Shown here piece by piece: positions 1-8,684 of a DNA stretch of 64,000 nucleotides. The DNA comes from Mycolicibacterium rhodesiae JS60 (GTDB lineage: Bacteria; Actinomycetota; Actinomycetes; Mycobacteriales; Mycobacteriaceae): the NCBI GenBank assembly GCA_000230935.2, contig AGIQ01000001.1, forward strand, positions 496,001 through 560,000. Reading direction: 5' to 3'. The notes below the pieces were generated by a model, which had not been told where the DNA came from, ran no database searches, and saw only the letters and a program-made list of their open reading frames with translations. The translations under genes and the position numbers were made by a program. Positions within the stretch are counted from its first letter, which is position 1; every line of letters starts with the position of its first letter.

Positions 1-103
1 CGACCGTCGCGCCGTGGTGAACGGAGAGCAGGTCCGACTCCGTTCCGGCCGCAGCTCGGGCCGCAGCGAAGAAGCGCACAGTCACCGTGACCGGTGCGGT
101 CAC
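1..103 (-). CDS. moaD2: MoaD-family molybdopterin synthase small subunit (5' end only)
   Basis: About 34 N-terminal codons are present and the gene runs off the left edge. The GTG start lies one base after the moaA stop on the same strand. The peptide begins VTAPVTVTVRFFAAARAAAG, the beta-strand plus Ala/Arg-rich helix typical of MoaD (ubiquitin fold). MoaD carries sulfur as a C-terminal thiocarboxylate for molybdopterin synthase; that C-terminus is outside the window. The moaA-moaD order matches M. tuberculosis Rv0869c-Rv0868c (from memory). Assignment rests on context and a short N-terminus. Confidence 0.75.
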   Translation of the reverse strand, partial: MTAPVTVTVRFFAAARAAAGTESDLLSVHHGATV

Positions 104-104
104 C

Positions 105-1169
105 TCAGCCACCGATCGCGCTCATCGGCCGCTGCGGCTGCACGAATCCCGGATCGTTGATGCCGTGCCCGGCCGCCTTGCGCCACATCGCCGAACGCCA
201 GGCCAACTCCACGGCGTCGTCGTCGGCGCCGCCCCGCAGCAGGGCGCGGAGATCGGTCTCCTCGGCGGCGAACAGGCAGTTGCGGACCTGACCGTCGGCG
301 GTCAGACGGGTGCGGTCACACGCCGAGCAAAACGCGTGCGACACCGAGGCGATGATGCCGACGGTGGCCGGCCCGCCGTTGACCTGCCACAGCTGAGCCG
401 GGGCCGATCCGCGCGGCGCCGGGTCGGCGGTCAGCTCGAAGCGTGCGGCCAGTGCCGCGAAGATCTCGTCGGCGGTCAGGCTGGCGTCGCGGCTCCACAG
501 GTGTGAGGCGTCCAGCGGCATCTGCTCGATGATGCGCAGTTGGTAGCCGTACCGCAGGCAGTAATCCAGCAGCTCGACGGCGTCGCTCAGGCCGGTGCCC
601 GCATCCAGCACCGCGTTGACCTTCACCGGTCCCAGCCCGGCCGCGGCCGCCGCGGACAGGCCGTCCAGCACGTCGGAGAGCCGGTCGCGGCGGGTGATGG
701 CGACGAAGTGCGCGGGGTCGAGACTGTCCAGCGAGACGTTCACCCGGTTCAGGCCGGCGTCGGCCAGGGCTCCAGCGCGCCGGGCCAGGCCCACCCCGTT
801 GGTGGTCAGAGCGATCTCGGGGCGCGGGCGCAGCGCGGCGACCGCGGCCACGACCTCTTCGAGGCCCCGATAGAGAAGCGGCTCCCCGCCGGTGAAGCGG
901 ACGCTGTCGATCCCGAGCCGGGTCACGGCCAATGTCAGCAGCCGCACCAGCTCGTCCCGGCTCAAGAGCTCCTCGCCGGGCAGCCAGTCCAGGCCCTCGG
1001 CCGGCATGCAATAGGTACAGCGCAGATTGCATCGATCGGTCAGCGATACCCGCAGATCGGTGGCCACCCGCCCGAACGTGTCGACGAGCGGGCCGGTGCG
1101 CGGCATCTCGGCCGGGAGGTGTTCGGCATCGCGGCGGATCGCGGGCAAGCCGAGCGACGTCATCGTCAT
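105..1169 (-). CDS. moaA2: GTP 3',8-cyclase MoaA (radical SAM, molybdenum cofactor step 1)
   Basis: 354 aa. Converts GTP to 3',8-cyclo-GTP, the first step of molybdenum cofactor synthesis. The N-terminal radical-SAM cluster motif is CNLRCTYC (Cys47, Cys51, Cys54), followed by FTGGEPLL. The second [4Fe-4S] site near the C-terminus has FCSACDR (Cys281, Cys284) and Cys298. The protein ends in the conserved Gly-Gly tail needed for activity. The ATG at 1169 overlaps the stop of the upstream gene as ATGA, which supports this start over longer in-frame extensions. Translationally coupled to the YccF-like gene and followed by moaD. Confidence 0.95.
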   Translation of the reverse strand: MTMTSLGLPAIRRDAEHLPAEMPRTGPLVDTFGRVATDLRVSLTDRCNLRCTYCMPAEGLDWLPGEELLSRDELVRLLTLAVTRLGIDSVRFTGGEPLLYRGLEEVVAAVAALRPRPEIALTTNGVGLARRAGALADAGLNRVNVSLDSLDPAHFVAITRRDRLSDVLDGLSAAAAAGLGPVKVNAVLDAGTGLSDAVELLDYCLRYGYQLRIIEQMPLDASHLWSRDASLTADEIFAALAARFELTADPAPRGSAPAQLWQVNGGPATVGIIASVSHAFCSACDRTRLTADGQVRNCLFAAEETDLRALLRGGADDDAVELAWRSAMWRKAAGHGINDPGFVQPQRPMSAIGG

Positions 1170-1558
1170 ACGGCCACCTGCGGCCGGCCGGCGGGGACGA
1201 TCTCCTTGCCAAGCGGCACCAGGGAGACCGGAATGAGCTTGAGGTTGGCCAGCGCGAGCGGGATCCCGATGATCGTGATCGCCATGGCGGCCGCGCTGAT
1301 CAGATGGCCGATCGCCAGCCATATGCCGAAGAGCAGCACCCAGATCACATTGCCGATCAGAGCCCCCGGGCGCGGGCCCGGCTTCTCGACGATGGTTCGC
1401 CCGAACGGCCACAGCGCATAGTTGGCGATCCGCAGCGCGGCGAAGCCGAACGGAATGGTGATGATCAGAAGGAAGCTGATGACCGCGGCCAGCAGGTACC
1501 CGAGGGCAAGCCACAGCCCGCCGAACAGCAACCAGACGACGTTCAAGATCAGGCGCAT
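1166..1558 (-). CDS. YccF-family (DUF307) inner-membrane protein
   Basis: 130 aa, two homologous halves. Each half carries a hydrophobic hairpin around an N(V)(V/I)W...GxWLAxG pattern, characteristic of the YccF domain. About four membrane segments are expected. No enzymatic motif is visible and the function of the family is unknown. It is the first gene of a coupled set with moaA and moaD, overlapping moaA by four bases. Its ortholog in M. tuberculosis is Rv0870c by position (from memory). Confidence 0.88.
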   Translation of the reverse strand: MRLILNVVWLLFGGLWLALGYLLAAVISFLLIITIPFGFAALRIANYALWPFGRTIVEKPGPRPGALIGNVIWVLLFGIWLAIGHLISAAAMAITIIGIPLALANLKLIPVSLVPLGKEIVPAGRPQVAV

Positions 1559-1624
1559 GTCTCCTCCAGCGGTTTGCCCAGCCTACAGAACTAAACAGGG
1601 GTGCTGAGCGCACCTGTTCCCGAG

Positions 1625-1630
1625 TAGGAT
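1625..1630 (+). promoter_or_regulatory. candidate -10 (TAGGAT) for the cold-shock gene
   Basis: TAGGAT fits the mycobacterial TANNNT -10 element. It would place transcription start near 1637, leaving a leader of about 70 nt before the GTG start. I see no convincing -35. The rest of the gap between the divergent yccF-like and cold-shock genes shows nothing else. Confidence 0.35.
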
Positions 1631-1706
1631 CACCGTCGCGCGTCTCGCACCGGCGGGACGCTTCGTCATGTTGTCACGAACCCCGTTAGACAAGCAGGTG
1701 AGACCA

Positions 1707-2117
1707 GTGCCGACCGGCAAGGTGAAGTGGTACGACGCCGAGAAGGGCTTCGGCTTCCTGTCCCAGGAGGACGGCGAGGACGTCTATGTCCGTTCCTCGG
1801 CGCTGCCCGAGGGCATCGAGGGTCTCAAGGCCGGCCAGAAGGTCGAATTCGGTGTCGCGTCGGGGCGCCGCGGACCGCAGGCGCTGAGCGTCAAACTGAT
1901 CGATCCGCCGCCGAGCCTGACCCGGACGCGTCGTGAGGCCACCCCGGTCGAACGCAAGCACACTCCGGACGAACTACACGGCATGGTCGAGGACATGATC
2001 ACGCTGCTCGAGGGCGCGGTGCAGCCCGAATTGCGTAAGGGCCGCTACCCGGATCGCAAGGTCGCCCGGCGGGTTTCCGAAGTCGTCAAGGCTGTCGCCC
2101 GGGAACTCGACGCGTAA
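1707..2117 (+). CDS. cspB: Cold-shock domain protein, CspB type
   Basis: 136 aa. An N-terminal cold-shock domain (residues 1-70) carries the RNP1-like motif KGFGFL (13-18) and the RNP2-like VYVRSSAL. The extension that follows is rich in Arg and charged residues and predicted helical. This two-part layout matches M. tuberculosis Rv0871 (about 135 aa, from memory). It binds single-stranded RNA/DNA and is expected to act as an RNA chaperone. The GTG start was chosen because PTGKVKWYD is the usual start of the family; an upstream in-frame ATG at 1668 would add 13 residues with no family resemblance. Confidence 0.92.
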   Translation: MPTGKVKWYDAEKGFGFLSQEDGEDVYVRSSALPEGIEGLKAGQKVEFGVASGRRGPQALSVKLIDPPPSLTRTRREATPVERKHTPDELHGMVEDMITLLEGAVQPELRKGRYPDRKVARRVSEVVKAVARELDA

Positions 2118-2135
2118 GCGGGTACAACTGGACTC

Positions 2136-3143
2136 GTGGGTGCCTATGTCGCCGGCGGCGGCGAGTTCAAGCGCGATACCAACTACATCACCACCCGGAT
2201 CACCGCTGACGGTGCCGACGGGTATGCGAGCGAGCCCGGTCGCTACCGGCTGATCGTGGCGCGTGCCTGCCCGTGGGCGAATCGGACGATCATCGTGCGC
2301 CGCCTGCTGGGTCTGGAGGATGTGCTGTCCATCGGGTTCTGCGGGCCGACGCACGACGAGCGCAGCTGGACCTTCGACCTCGACCCCGGTGGCGTCGACC
2401 CGGTTCTCAAGATCCCACGGTTACAGGACGCCTACTTCGCCCGAATTCCCAACTATCCCAAGGGAATCACCGTGCCGGCGATCGTCGAGGTGGCCACCGG
2501 CCAGGTGGTGACCAACGACTTCGCGCAGATCACGCTGGACTTCTCCACGCAGTGGACCGCCTACCATCGAGAAGGCGCACCGCAGCTGTACCCCGAGCCG
2601 TTGCGCGACGAGATCGACGAGGTGGCCCAGCGGATCTACACCGAGGTCAACAACGGGGTCTACCGCTGCGGGTTCGCCGGCTCGCAGGACTCCTACGAGG
2701 CGGCATACGACCGGTTGTTCGTTGCGCTGGACTGGCTTTCGGAGCGGCTGGCCGATCAGCGCTACCTGGTCGGTGACACCATCACCGAGGCCGACGTGCG
2801 CCTGTTCACCACGCTGGCGCGCTTCGATCCGGTGTATCACGGCCACTTCAAGTGCAACCGGGCCAAGCTGTCCGAGATGCCGGTGCTGTGGGCCTATGCC
2901 CGAGACCTGTTCCAGACACCGGGATTCGGCGACACCACCGACTTCGTCCAGATCAAGCAGCACTACTACATCGTGCACGCGGACATCAATCCCACCCGGA
3001 TCGTCCCGAAGGGGCCCGATCTGTCCGGCTGGCTGACGCCGCACGGTCGAGAAGCTCTGGGCGGCAGGCCTTTCGGTGACGGCACCCCGCCGGGGCCGAC
3101 GCGCGAGGGCGAGCGGGTGCCGGCCGGGCACGGTGCGGCCTAG
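2136..3143 (+). CDS. Xi-class glutathione-S-transferase-like protein (YqjG/ECM4 family)
   Basis: 335 aa. The thioredoxin-fold N-terminal domain carries ACPWANR (Cys45), the signature of glutathionyl-hydroquinone reductases, which have CPWAHR. A C-terminal all-helical GST domain follows, with the ITEADVRLF motif near residue 220. The family reduces thiol-quinol adducts. Mycobacteria use mycothiol instead of glutathione, so the true thiol partner is probably mycothiol (inference). The last 40 residues are Pro/Gly-rich and probably disordered. The gene ends in a four-base stop overlap with the convergent exported-protein gene. Confidence 0.88.
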   Translation: MGAYVAGGGEFKRDTNYITTRITADGADGYASEPGRYRLIVARACPWANRTIIVRRLLGLEDVLSIGFCGPTHDERSWTFDLDPGGVDPVLKIPRLQDAYFARIPNYPKGITVPAIVEVATGQVVTNDFAQITLDFSTQWTAYHREGAPQLYPEPLRDEIDEVAQRIYTEVNNGVYRCGFAGSQDSYEAAYDRLFVALDWLSERLADQRYLVGDTITEADVRLFTTLARFDPVYHGHFKCNRAKLSEMPVLWAYARDLFQTPGFGDTTDFVQIKQHYYIVHADINPTRIVPKGPDLSGWLTPHGREALGGRPFGDGTPPGPTREGERVPAGHGAA

Positions 3144-3631
3144 GGCCAGACCAGCCGCACCGACCACTCGGCATGCGGGGCGTCGCGCAGGTCGCCGTTC
3201 GGGTCCTGCACCAGGGTGAGCAGCTGTACCACCACTCCGGTCAGCTTGCCGCGCTGCGGGTCGACCGTCGGAATCGTCACGGCCAGTTCGGTATCGGGCC
3301 GGTAGATGGTGGTGGTCGAGTTCCGCTCGTCCTCATAGACCCGCAGCAGCCGCCACGGCGCCCGCCCGATCGACGTCGGCACCGAGAGTTGGACGGGATA
3401 GCGCTCGTTGACCGCGAGCTCGCCCTGGGTCTGTGGGTTCTGGCAGTCGTTGAGGTTGACGACATTGCAGTACACGAACGGTCCGACGCGAACCGACCGG
3501 CCGTGGGAGTAGGCACTGATCTCGGGCAGCTGGGATCCGGTGTCGCGGGTCAGCGCCCACGCACCAACCCCGGCGCCGATCGACGCGCACACGACGAGGA
3601 CCACCAGCAGCCGGCGAACCCACCGAGTCAC
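3140..3631 (-). CDS. DUF2771-type exported or membrane-anchored protein
   Basis: 163 aa. One N-terminal hydrophobic segment (about residues 7-28, after an MTRWVRR cationic start) works as a signal anchor. The rest is an extracytoplasmic beta-rich domain with a Cys pair (YCNVVNLNDC) likely to be disulfide-bonded. The start GTG overlaps the stop of the upstream transporter gene by four bases, so the two are translationally coupled. It corresponds by position to M. tuberculosis Rv0875c. Function unknown; the coupling suggests it works with the transporter. Confidence 0.82.
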   Translation of the reverse strand: MTRWVRRLLVVLVVCASIGAGVGAWALTRDTGSQLPEISAYSHGRSVRVGPFVYCNVVNLNDCQNPQTQGELAVNERYPVQLSVPTSIGRAPWRLLRVYEDERNSTTTIYRPDTELAVTIPTVDPQRGKLTGVVVQLLTLVQDPNGDLRDAPHAEWSVRLVWP

Positions 3632-5346
3632 TGATTGGTCACCGTCGATGCCCCTTCGGGTTCGGCCAGCACCGGACGGTTACCGCCGAAGCCGGGGATC
3701 AAGGAATCGCCGCGGTAGCTGACGATGGTCTGCGCCAGGCCGATGATCAGCAGCGCGGAGATCGCGGTGAAGCCTACCCACAGTTGGGTGGACACCAGGA
3801 CCCCGAGCGCGCCGCCGAGCACCCAGGCCAGCTGCAGCACCGACTCCGAACGCCCGAACGCCGAGGCCCGTGACTCCTCGGGCAGGTCGTCCTGCAGCGA
3901 CGCGTCCAGCGACGCCTTGGCGATCGCCGTCGCCCCCGAGGTGATCAGCGCGGCCACCGCCACCACGATCAGGTCGCCGGTGACCGCGGCCACGAGTGCC
4001 ATCACCGTCACCGCAACCGTCGTGCGGGCGACGAGCATCGATGGCCTGCCGAGCTTCATGCGTGCCGCGGTGAAGTTCCCCGCGAAGTTCCCGATCCCGG
4101 CCGCCGCACCGATCAGGCCCAGCATGGCCAGCTGCTCCCAGCTGTTGCCCTCGTGAGACTTGGCGACGAACGCCGGGTACAGGAACAGGAACCCGACCAT
4201 CGCCTTGATCGTGCAGTTACCCCAGAGCGAGGTGATGATGTTGCGGCCCAACGGCTGTCGCCGGGCTCCCTTCTTGTTGGGCGGTTCGTGGTCGAGCCAG
4301 CGCAACGGGCCGGTGTCACCGTGGTAGGTCAGGGTGGCCGGCACCTCGCCTTCGGTCACCTCCACCCACTTCGGGATCCTCATCGACCACGAGGCGCCCG
4401 CGACGGAGACGAAGACGACGACGAACAACGCGCCGGGCAGCTCGAAGACCGTGGTGAGTAGATACTCCGTCGCGGCGGCGATACCGCCGCCGACGATCGT
4501 TCCGCCGATGAGGCCGAATATCGTCAACCGGGAGTTCACCCGAACGAGGTCGATCGTCGGTGGCATGACGCGTGGGGTCACCGCACTGCGCAGCACGGAA
4601 AAGGACTTCGACAGCACCATCATTCCCAGCGCGCACGGGTAGAGCACCCACGACGGGTAGCCGCCGCTGGCGCCGTCGTAGTTCATGATCAGCACGATCC
4701 CCAGCACGGTGCGCAGGATGAACGACATCGCCAACGCCGCGCGGCGGCCGTGCTGCACGCGGTCCAGCGCCGGGCCAATGAGCGGGGCGATCACCGCGAA
4801 CGGCGCGATCGTGATGAGCAGGTACAGCGCGACCTTGCCCTTGCTCTCCCCGGTCGCGGCGGCGAAGAACAACGTATTGGCCAGGGCGACGGCCATCGCC
4901 GAGTCCACCGCGAAGTTCGCGACCACCGGCCAGGTGAGTGCGGTCAGGCCGGACTTGTCGGCACCGTCGGCGGTGGCCGCCCGATGCACCATCGAATACA
5001 TCCGCGAGCCCATCTCGCGGCTGCGCATCGCTGCGGCGCGGGTGACGGTGACGCGTTCGCCCGCACCGTTGCCCACACCGCCAGGTGAGCCCGGCGGCGG
5101 GGCGGACAGGTTCTCGGTGCGTTGACCGTGATCGCCCAGCGGCGGCAGGTAGCGGTTGGCGCTGGGAGTCGGGTTGGACCGCCGGCCGGCTCCGGGACGG
5201 CGGAAACCCTCGCCGTCGCTGGGGTAGTTGGCCATGCCCGGGTGTTCATCCGGTGTACCGGCCGACGAGCGGCGACCCGGCCCGAAAGCCGGATTCCCGC
5301 GGGGTTCGTCACGGCGGCTTCCAGACACGCCACGATTGTCCCCCAT
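3628..5346 (-). CDS. Large MFS-like transmembrane protein (Rv0876c type)
   Basis: 572 aa from the chosen ATG. The first 100 residues or so are Pro/Gly/Arg-rich and cytoplasmic. They are followed by about 12 hydrophobic segments, the first around TWPVVANFAVDSAMAVALAN and a central cytoplasmic loop near the KKGARR motif. Layout and position match M. tuberculosis Rv0876c (about 548 aa). Substrate unknown. An alternative ATG at 5235 would give 535 aa; neither start has a clear ribosome-binding site. It is coupled to the downstream DUF2771 gene and divergent from the DUF3027 gene. Confidence 0.8.
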   Translation of the reverse strand: MGDNRGVSGSRRDEPRGNPAFGPGRRSSAGTPDEHPGMANYPSDGEGFRRPGAGRRSNPTPSANRYLPPLGDHGQRTENLSAPPPGSPGGVGNGAGERVTVTRAAAMRSREMGSRMYSMVHRAATADGADKSGLTALTWPVVANFAVDSAMAVALANTLFFAAATGESKGKVALYLLITIAPFAVIAPLIGPALDRVQHGRRAALAMSFILRTVLGIVLIMNYDGASGGYPSWVLYPCALGMMVLSKSFSVLRSAVTPRVMPPTIDLVRVNSRLTIFGLIGGTIVGGGIAAATEYLLTTVFELPGALFVVVFVSVAGASWSMRIPKWVEVTEGEVPATLTYHGDTGPLRWLDHEPPNKKGARRQPLGRNIITSLWGNCTIKAMVGFLFLYPAFVAKSHEGNSWEQLAMLGLIGAAAGIGNFAGNFTAARMKLGRPSMLVARTTVAVTVMALVAAVTGDLIVVAVAALITSGATAIAKASLDASLQDDLPEESRASAFGRSESVLQLAWVLGGALGVLVSTQLWVGFTAISALLIIGLAQTIVSYRGDSLIPGFGGNRPVLAEPEGASTVTNQ

Positions 5347-5415
5347 AGCGGCATGTGCGGCGTGCACGTGACCGGTGTGGCTGCAGACCCGGGCCGTGAG
5401 GCAAGATTGGTGACG

Positions 5416-6297
5416 ATGGACAGCTCGATCGACTCCGCAGAAGCCACGGCACCGGCCCAACCCGGTGTGCCGTCGGACGCGGCCGCCGCCGTCCTGAGCG
5501 GCGCCGTGGAGCAGGCCCGGCAGGCGATCGTGGAGTTCAGCGGCGACACCGTCGGCGAGTACCTCGGCGTCAGCTTCGAGGACGAGAGCGCGGCAACCCA
5601 CCGATTCCTGGCGAACATGACCGGCTATCAGGGCTGGCAGTGGGCGGTGGTCGTGGCGGCCTACCCGGGCGCGGACCACTCGACGGTCAGCGAAGTGGTA
5701 CTGGTGCCCGGTCCGACGGCCCTGCTGGCCCCGGCCTGGGTGCCGTGGGAAGAGCGCGTCAAGCCTGGCGACCTGAGCCCGGGCGACCTGCTCGCGCCGG
5801 TGAAAGACGATCCGCGGCTGGTCCCGGGGTACACCGGCACCGGTGATCCCGCGATCGACGATGTCGCTTACGAGGTCGGGTTCGGCCGCCGCCAGGTGCT
5901 CAGCGCCTTCGGCCGCGACGATGCCGCGCAGCGCTGGCACGACGGCGATCACGGTCCCGGGGCGCCGATGGCCCGCGGGACCAAGCGGGTGTGCCGCGAC
6001 TGCGGATTCATGGTGCCGCTGTCCGGCGCGCTCGGCGTCATGTTCGGGGTGTGCTGCAACGAGATGTCGGCTGATGCCCACGTCGTCGATTTCGAGTACG
6101 GCTGCGGCGCGCATTCGGACACTCCGCCGCCGCCCGGTAGCGGATCGCCGATGTACGACCCGTACGACGACGGGGTGCTCGAGGTCCTCGAGATCCCGAC
6201 GGTGGAGGCACCGGCCATTGCCGAGGCGCCCGAAACTGCCGAAGCGGACGAGGCTCCCGAATTGGCCGAAAACTCCGAAACGGCCGAGCAGACTTAA
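5416..6297 (+). CDS. DUF3027 protein with a cysteine-rich, probably metal-binding segment
   Basis: 293 aa. The middle part carries CRDCGF, then CCNEMSADAHVVDFEYGCG, a Cys/His cluster that looks like a zinc site. The C-terminal 50 residues are an acidic Ala/Glu-rich repeat (EAPE/ETAE-like) and probably disordered. It matches the position and size class of M. tuberculosis Rv0877. Function unknown. A GTG six bases upstream (5410) is an equally possible start. Its TAA stop shares TTAA with the stop of the convergent SRPBCC gene. Confidence 0.82.
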   Translation: MDSSIDSAEATAPAQPGVPSDAAAAVLSGAVEQARQAIVEFSGDTVGEYLGVSFEDESAATHRFLANMTGYQGWQWAVVVAAYPGADHSTVSEVVLVPGPTALLAPAWVPWEERVKPGDLSPGDLLAPVKDDPRLVPGYTGTGDPAIDDVAYEVGFGRRQVLSAFGRDDAAQRWHDGDHGPGAPMARGTKRVCRDCGFMVPLSGALGVMFGVCCNEMSADAHVVDFEYGCGAHSDTPPPPGSGSPMYDPYDDGVLEVLEIPTVEAPAIAEAPETAEADEAPELAENSETAEQT

Positions 6298-6746
6298 CTT
6301 TCCGCGGCGGCCTTGATGCGCGCCAGCGATGTGTTCATGCCGTCGACGAGTTCCTTCTCGAAGTTCGGTACCCCACCCATCACCGCGTTGACCGTCATCG
6401 TCGAGACGGCCTTGACGCCGTTCTCGGCGTGCCGGGTCTCGACGACACGGGTGCCGGTGGCGGTGGCCTCGAGCTCATAGCACCAGACGGTGTTGTTGGC
6501 GTTGACGCGGAACGCCAGCTTGCGCTCGGGGATCAGTTCGGTGATCGTCGACGTGGTCGGCCAGAACAGGTTGTTGCGCCGGTTCAGGTTGACGGTGCGA
6601 GTACCCGGCTTCACCTCACCGAGCGGCTTCATCATCCGGCACTGCGGGCTCCACTTGGGCATGTTGCCCAGGTCCGAGATCAGCGACCACACCCGGCTCA
6701 CCGGAGCGTTGATGTCGATTTCTGCTTGTAACAGCGGCGCTGCCAT
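6294..6746 (-). CDS. SRPBCC (START-like) polyketide-cyclase/dehydrase-fold protein
   Basis: 150 aa. Shows the helix-grip pattern: an initial strand EIDINAPVSRVWSLISD, then GNMPKWSP, a central beta-sheet, and a long C-terminal helix (NFEKELVDGMNTSLARIKAAAES). Such proteins bind hydrophobic ligands in a central cavity, and no catalytic residues can be assigned. Its ATG overlaps the stop of the upstream DUF2530 gene by one base (TGATG), so the two are coupled. In M. tuberculosis this position is occupied by a PPE gene (PPE13, from memory), so the locus differs here. Confidence 0.85.
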   Translation of the reverse strand: MAAPLLQAEIDINAPVSRVWSLISDLGNMPKWSPQCRMMKPLGEVKPGTRTVNLNRRNNLFWPTTSTITELIPERKLAFRVNANNTVWCYELEATATGTRVVETRHAENGVKAVSTMTVNAVMGGVPNFEKELVDGMNTSLARIKAAAES

Positions 6747-7036
6747 CACTTCTCCTCGGTTGTTCCGCGTTGATTTCGGCTCGGCTCGAGACCGGTCTGC
6801 GCGCCTCGCGCACCGCGTCGGGCCGCGGTGCGTTGCCACAGGAATATCGACGTGCCGACCACACCGGTGCCCAGCCCGGCGATCGCGATCGGGCGCCAGG
6901 ACTCGCACGCGCCGATCGTGAACGCAGCGATGGTGGCCAGCAACCACAGCACGGCCCCGGCGACGATCACCGGCCACGGATCCAGCAGGGCCGCGGGCAG
7001 CGCCGGCGGCTCGGGTTCGGGCTGATCGGAAGGCAT
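6746..7036 (-). CDS. DUF2530-type two-TM membrane protein
   Basis: 96 aa from the ATG giving MPSDQPEPEPP. A Pro/Glu-rich N-terminus is followed by two hydrophobic helices (WPVIVAGAVLWLLATIAAFTI, here shown to its first Ile, and the later GLGTGVVGTSIFLW) and a basic C-terminal tail with RRGARG. Matches M. tuberculosis Rv0879c (about 91 aa) in size and place. Function unknown. Longer in-frame starts add residues without family resemblance. Coupled to the SRPBCC gene downstream. Confidence 0.82.
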   Translation of the reverse strand: MPSDQPEPEPPALPAALLDPWPVIVAGAVLWLLATIAAFTIGACESWRPIAIAGLGTGVVGTSIFLWQRTAARRGARGAQTGLEPSRNQRGTTEEK

Positions 7037-7124
7037 TGTCGTCCAAGGTAACCGATCGAGGTAGCGCCCCGCTCCGCAGTTCGACACTTGTCCGGTTCAT
7101 CGTTGGTCAGGTGATGTGGTGTCG

Positions 7125-7130
7125 TAGTGT
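7125..7130 (+). promoter_or_regulatory. -10 element (TAGTGT) of a leaderless MarR transcript
   Basis: TAGTGT fits TANNNT and ends 8 nt before the GTG at 7139. Transcription would then begin at or next to the start codon. This supports 7139 over the earlier in-frame GTG at 7127, which lies inside the hexamer. Confidence 0.5.
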
Positions 7131-7138
7131 TTGCGATT

Positions 7139-7570
7139 GTGTTGGACGGTGACCTGCGGCTGGCCAGCGACTTGTCGCTGGCCGTCATGCGGCTGGCACG
7201 CCAGCTGCGTTTTCGCCGGTCCGAATCACCTGTCACCCTTTCGCAGTTGTCCGCCCTGGCCACCCTGGCCAAAGACGGCGCCATGACGCCAGGCGCACTG
7301 GCGGTCAAGGAACGGGTCCGCCCGCCGTCGATGACCCGGGTGATCGCCTCGCTCGTCGAGCTCGGCTTGGTGGTGCGCACATCGCATCCCGCCGACGGAC
7401 GCCAGTTCCTGGTCGAGGTGTCGGAGTCCGGCGCCGGGCTGGTCGACAGTGAGCGCCAGGCCAGCCAGGAGTGGCTGCGTGGCAGGCTGGCGACCCTGGA
7501 CCGCGAGGACCGCGACGTCTTGCTGCGCGCAGCCGACCTGATGACCATGCTCGTCGACGAAGACGCGTGA
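7139..7570 (+). CDS. MarR-family transcriptional regulator
   Basis: 143 aa, exactly the length I recall for M. tuberculosis Rv0880. The winged helix-turn-helix spans roughly residues 35-100: [19 protein letters not shown], then the recognition helix [12 protein letters not shown], and a wing with [10 protein letters not shown]. Flanking helices form the dimer interface. It is a DNA-binding repressor or activator probably responding to small molecules; the ligand is not evident. Its stop overlaps the GTG of the rRNA methyltransferase gene, so the two are co-translated. Confidence 0.9.
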   Translation: MLDGDLRLASDLSLAVMRLARQLRFRRSESPVTLSQLSALATLAKDGAMTPGALAVKERVRPPSMTRVIASLVELGLVVRTSHPADGRQFLVEVSESGAGLVDSERQASQEWLRGRLATLDREDRDVLLRAADLMTMLVDEDA

Positions 7571-8394
7571 GCGGCAAGGCTTTCGGGGCGTTCGAAGTCA
7601 TCGACATCACTGACCCCGGTGATCCCCGCGTCGATGACTTCCGCGACCTCAACAGTGTCGACCGCAGGCCGGACCTGCCCAGTGGCAAGGGGCTGGTGAT
7701 CGCCGAGGGCGTGCTGGTGGTCCAGCGCATGATCGCCTCGCGCTTCACCCCGCACGCCTTTCTGGGCACCGATCGCCGCCTCGGTGAATTGAGCGACGAT
7801 CTCGCCGGCGTGCCGGCGCCGTTCTATCGCGCCTCGGCCGAGGTGATGGCCGATGTGGTCGGCTTCCATCTCAATCGCGGTGTCCTCGGCGCCGCGCGGC
7901 GACCTCCCGAGCTGGCGCCGGCCGACGTGCTCGGCGGCGCGCGCACGGTCGCCGTCCTGGAAGGCGTCAACGATCACGAGAACCTCGGGTCGATCTTCCG
8001 CAATGCGGCCGGGCTCGGCGTCGATGCCGTCATCTTCGGCACCGGCTGCGCCGATCCGCTCTATCGGCGCGCGGTGCGGGTCTCGATGGGGCATGCGCTG
8101 CTGGTGCCGTTCGCCCGTGCGCAGCGGTGGCCTGCCGACCTCGGCGAGCTGCGCGCGCGTGGATTCCGGCTGCTTGCCATGACTCCAGACCCGGCGGCGC
8201 AGACGCTGGCCGAGGCGATGTCCGGTCTGGCGGGTGACAAGGTCGCCGTGCTGGTCGGTGCCGAGGGGCCTGGGCTCACCGAGACGGCGATGCGGGCCAG
8301 CGACATCCGGGTCCGGATCCCGATGTCGCGGGGTACCGATTCGCTCAATGTCGCGACCGCGGCGGCGCTGGCGTTCTACGAGCGGGTGCGGTGA
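7567..8394 (+). CDS. SpoU/TrmH-family RNA 2'-O-methyltransferase
   Basis: 275 aa. An N-terminal substrate-binding domain (about 1-115) precedes a C-terminal SPOUT knot domain. All three SPOUT motifs are visible: [17 protein letters not shown] and [13 protein letters not shown]. The family uses S-adenosylmethionine to methylate a 2'-hydroxyl in rRNA or tRNA; the target nucleotide cannot be told. Corresponds to Rv0881. Start GTG is coupled to MarR (GTGA overlap), and its stop overlaps the GTG of the next small membrane gene in the same way. Confidence 0.9.
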   Translation: MSGKAFGAFEVIDITDPGDPRVDDFRDLNSVDRRPDLPSGKGLVIAEGVLVVQRMIASRFTPHAFLGTDRRLGELSDDLAGVPAPFYRASAEVMADVVGFHLNRGVLGAARRPPELAPADVLGGARTVAVLEGVNDHENLGSIFRNAAGLGVDAVIFGTGCADPLYRRAVRVSMGHALLVPFARAQRWPADLGELRARGFRLLAMTPDPAAQTLAEAMSGLAGDKVAVLVGAEGPGLTETAMRASDIRVRIPMSRGTDSLNVATAAALAFYERVR

Positions 8395-8681
8395 TTACGC
8401 TTCACCCCATGAGCGAGGAGACGACGCCGTGGGGGACCGGTCTGACCGTGGCGGCATTCGTCGCGGCGGTCACCGGCACCGCGATTGTGGTGCTGAGCAT
8501 CGGCATGATCCGGGTGCATCCGCTGGTTGCGATCGCGCTCAATCTGATCGCGGTCGGCGGGCTGGCACCCACGCTGTGGGGGTGGCGGCGCATCCCGGTA
8601 CGACGGTGGTTCGTTCTCGGCGCCGGAATCGGAGTCGCCGCCGGATGGGTGACGCTGCTGGCGTTGACCGCCGCGCGGTAG
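8391..8681 (+). CDS. Small three-TM membrane protein (Rv0882 type)
   Basis: 96 aa if read from the coupled GTG, 90 aa from the ATG at 8409. Three hydrophobic stretches: TGLTVAAFVAAVTGTAIVVL, then VAIALNLIAVGGLAPTLWGW, then WFVLGAGIGVAAGWVTLLAL. They are separated by short loops and a basic WRRIPVRRW turn. No catalytic motif. Third gene of the MarR-methyltransferase operon. It ends three bases before the convergent sepH stop. Confidence 0.75.
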   Translation: MITLHPMSEETTPWGTGLTVAAFVAAVTGTAIVVLSIGMIRVHPLVAIALNLIAVGGLAPTLWGWRRIPVRRWFVLGAGIGVAAGWVTLLALTAAR

Positions 8682-8684
8682 GGC

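Noticed and set aside
1170..1613. N-terminal extension of MoaA into the YccF gene
   Set aside because: The extension overlaps the whole YccF coding region in another frame and shows no family similarity; the ATGA overlap at 1169 gives the natural start.
5347..6114. N-terminal extension of the MFS-like protein across the DUF3027 gene
   Set aside because: It runs antisense to a well-supported gene, with shadow-like composition.
6294..7036. Possible PPE gene at this place, as in M. tuberculosis
   Set aside because: No PPE motif or PPE-like sequence; the place holds SRPBCC and DUF2530 genes.
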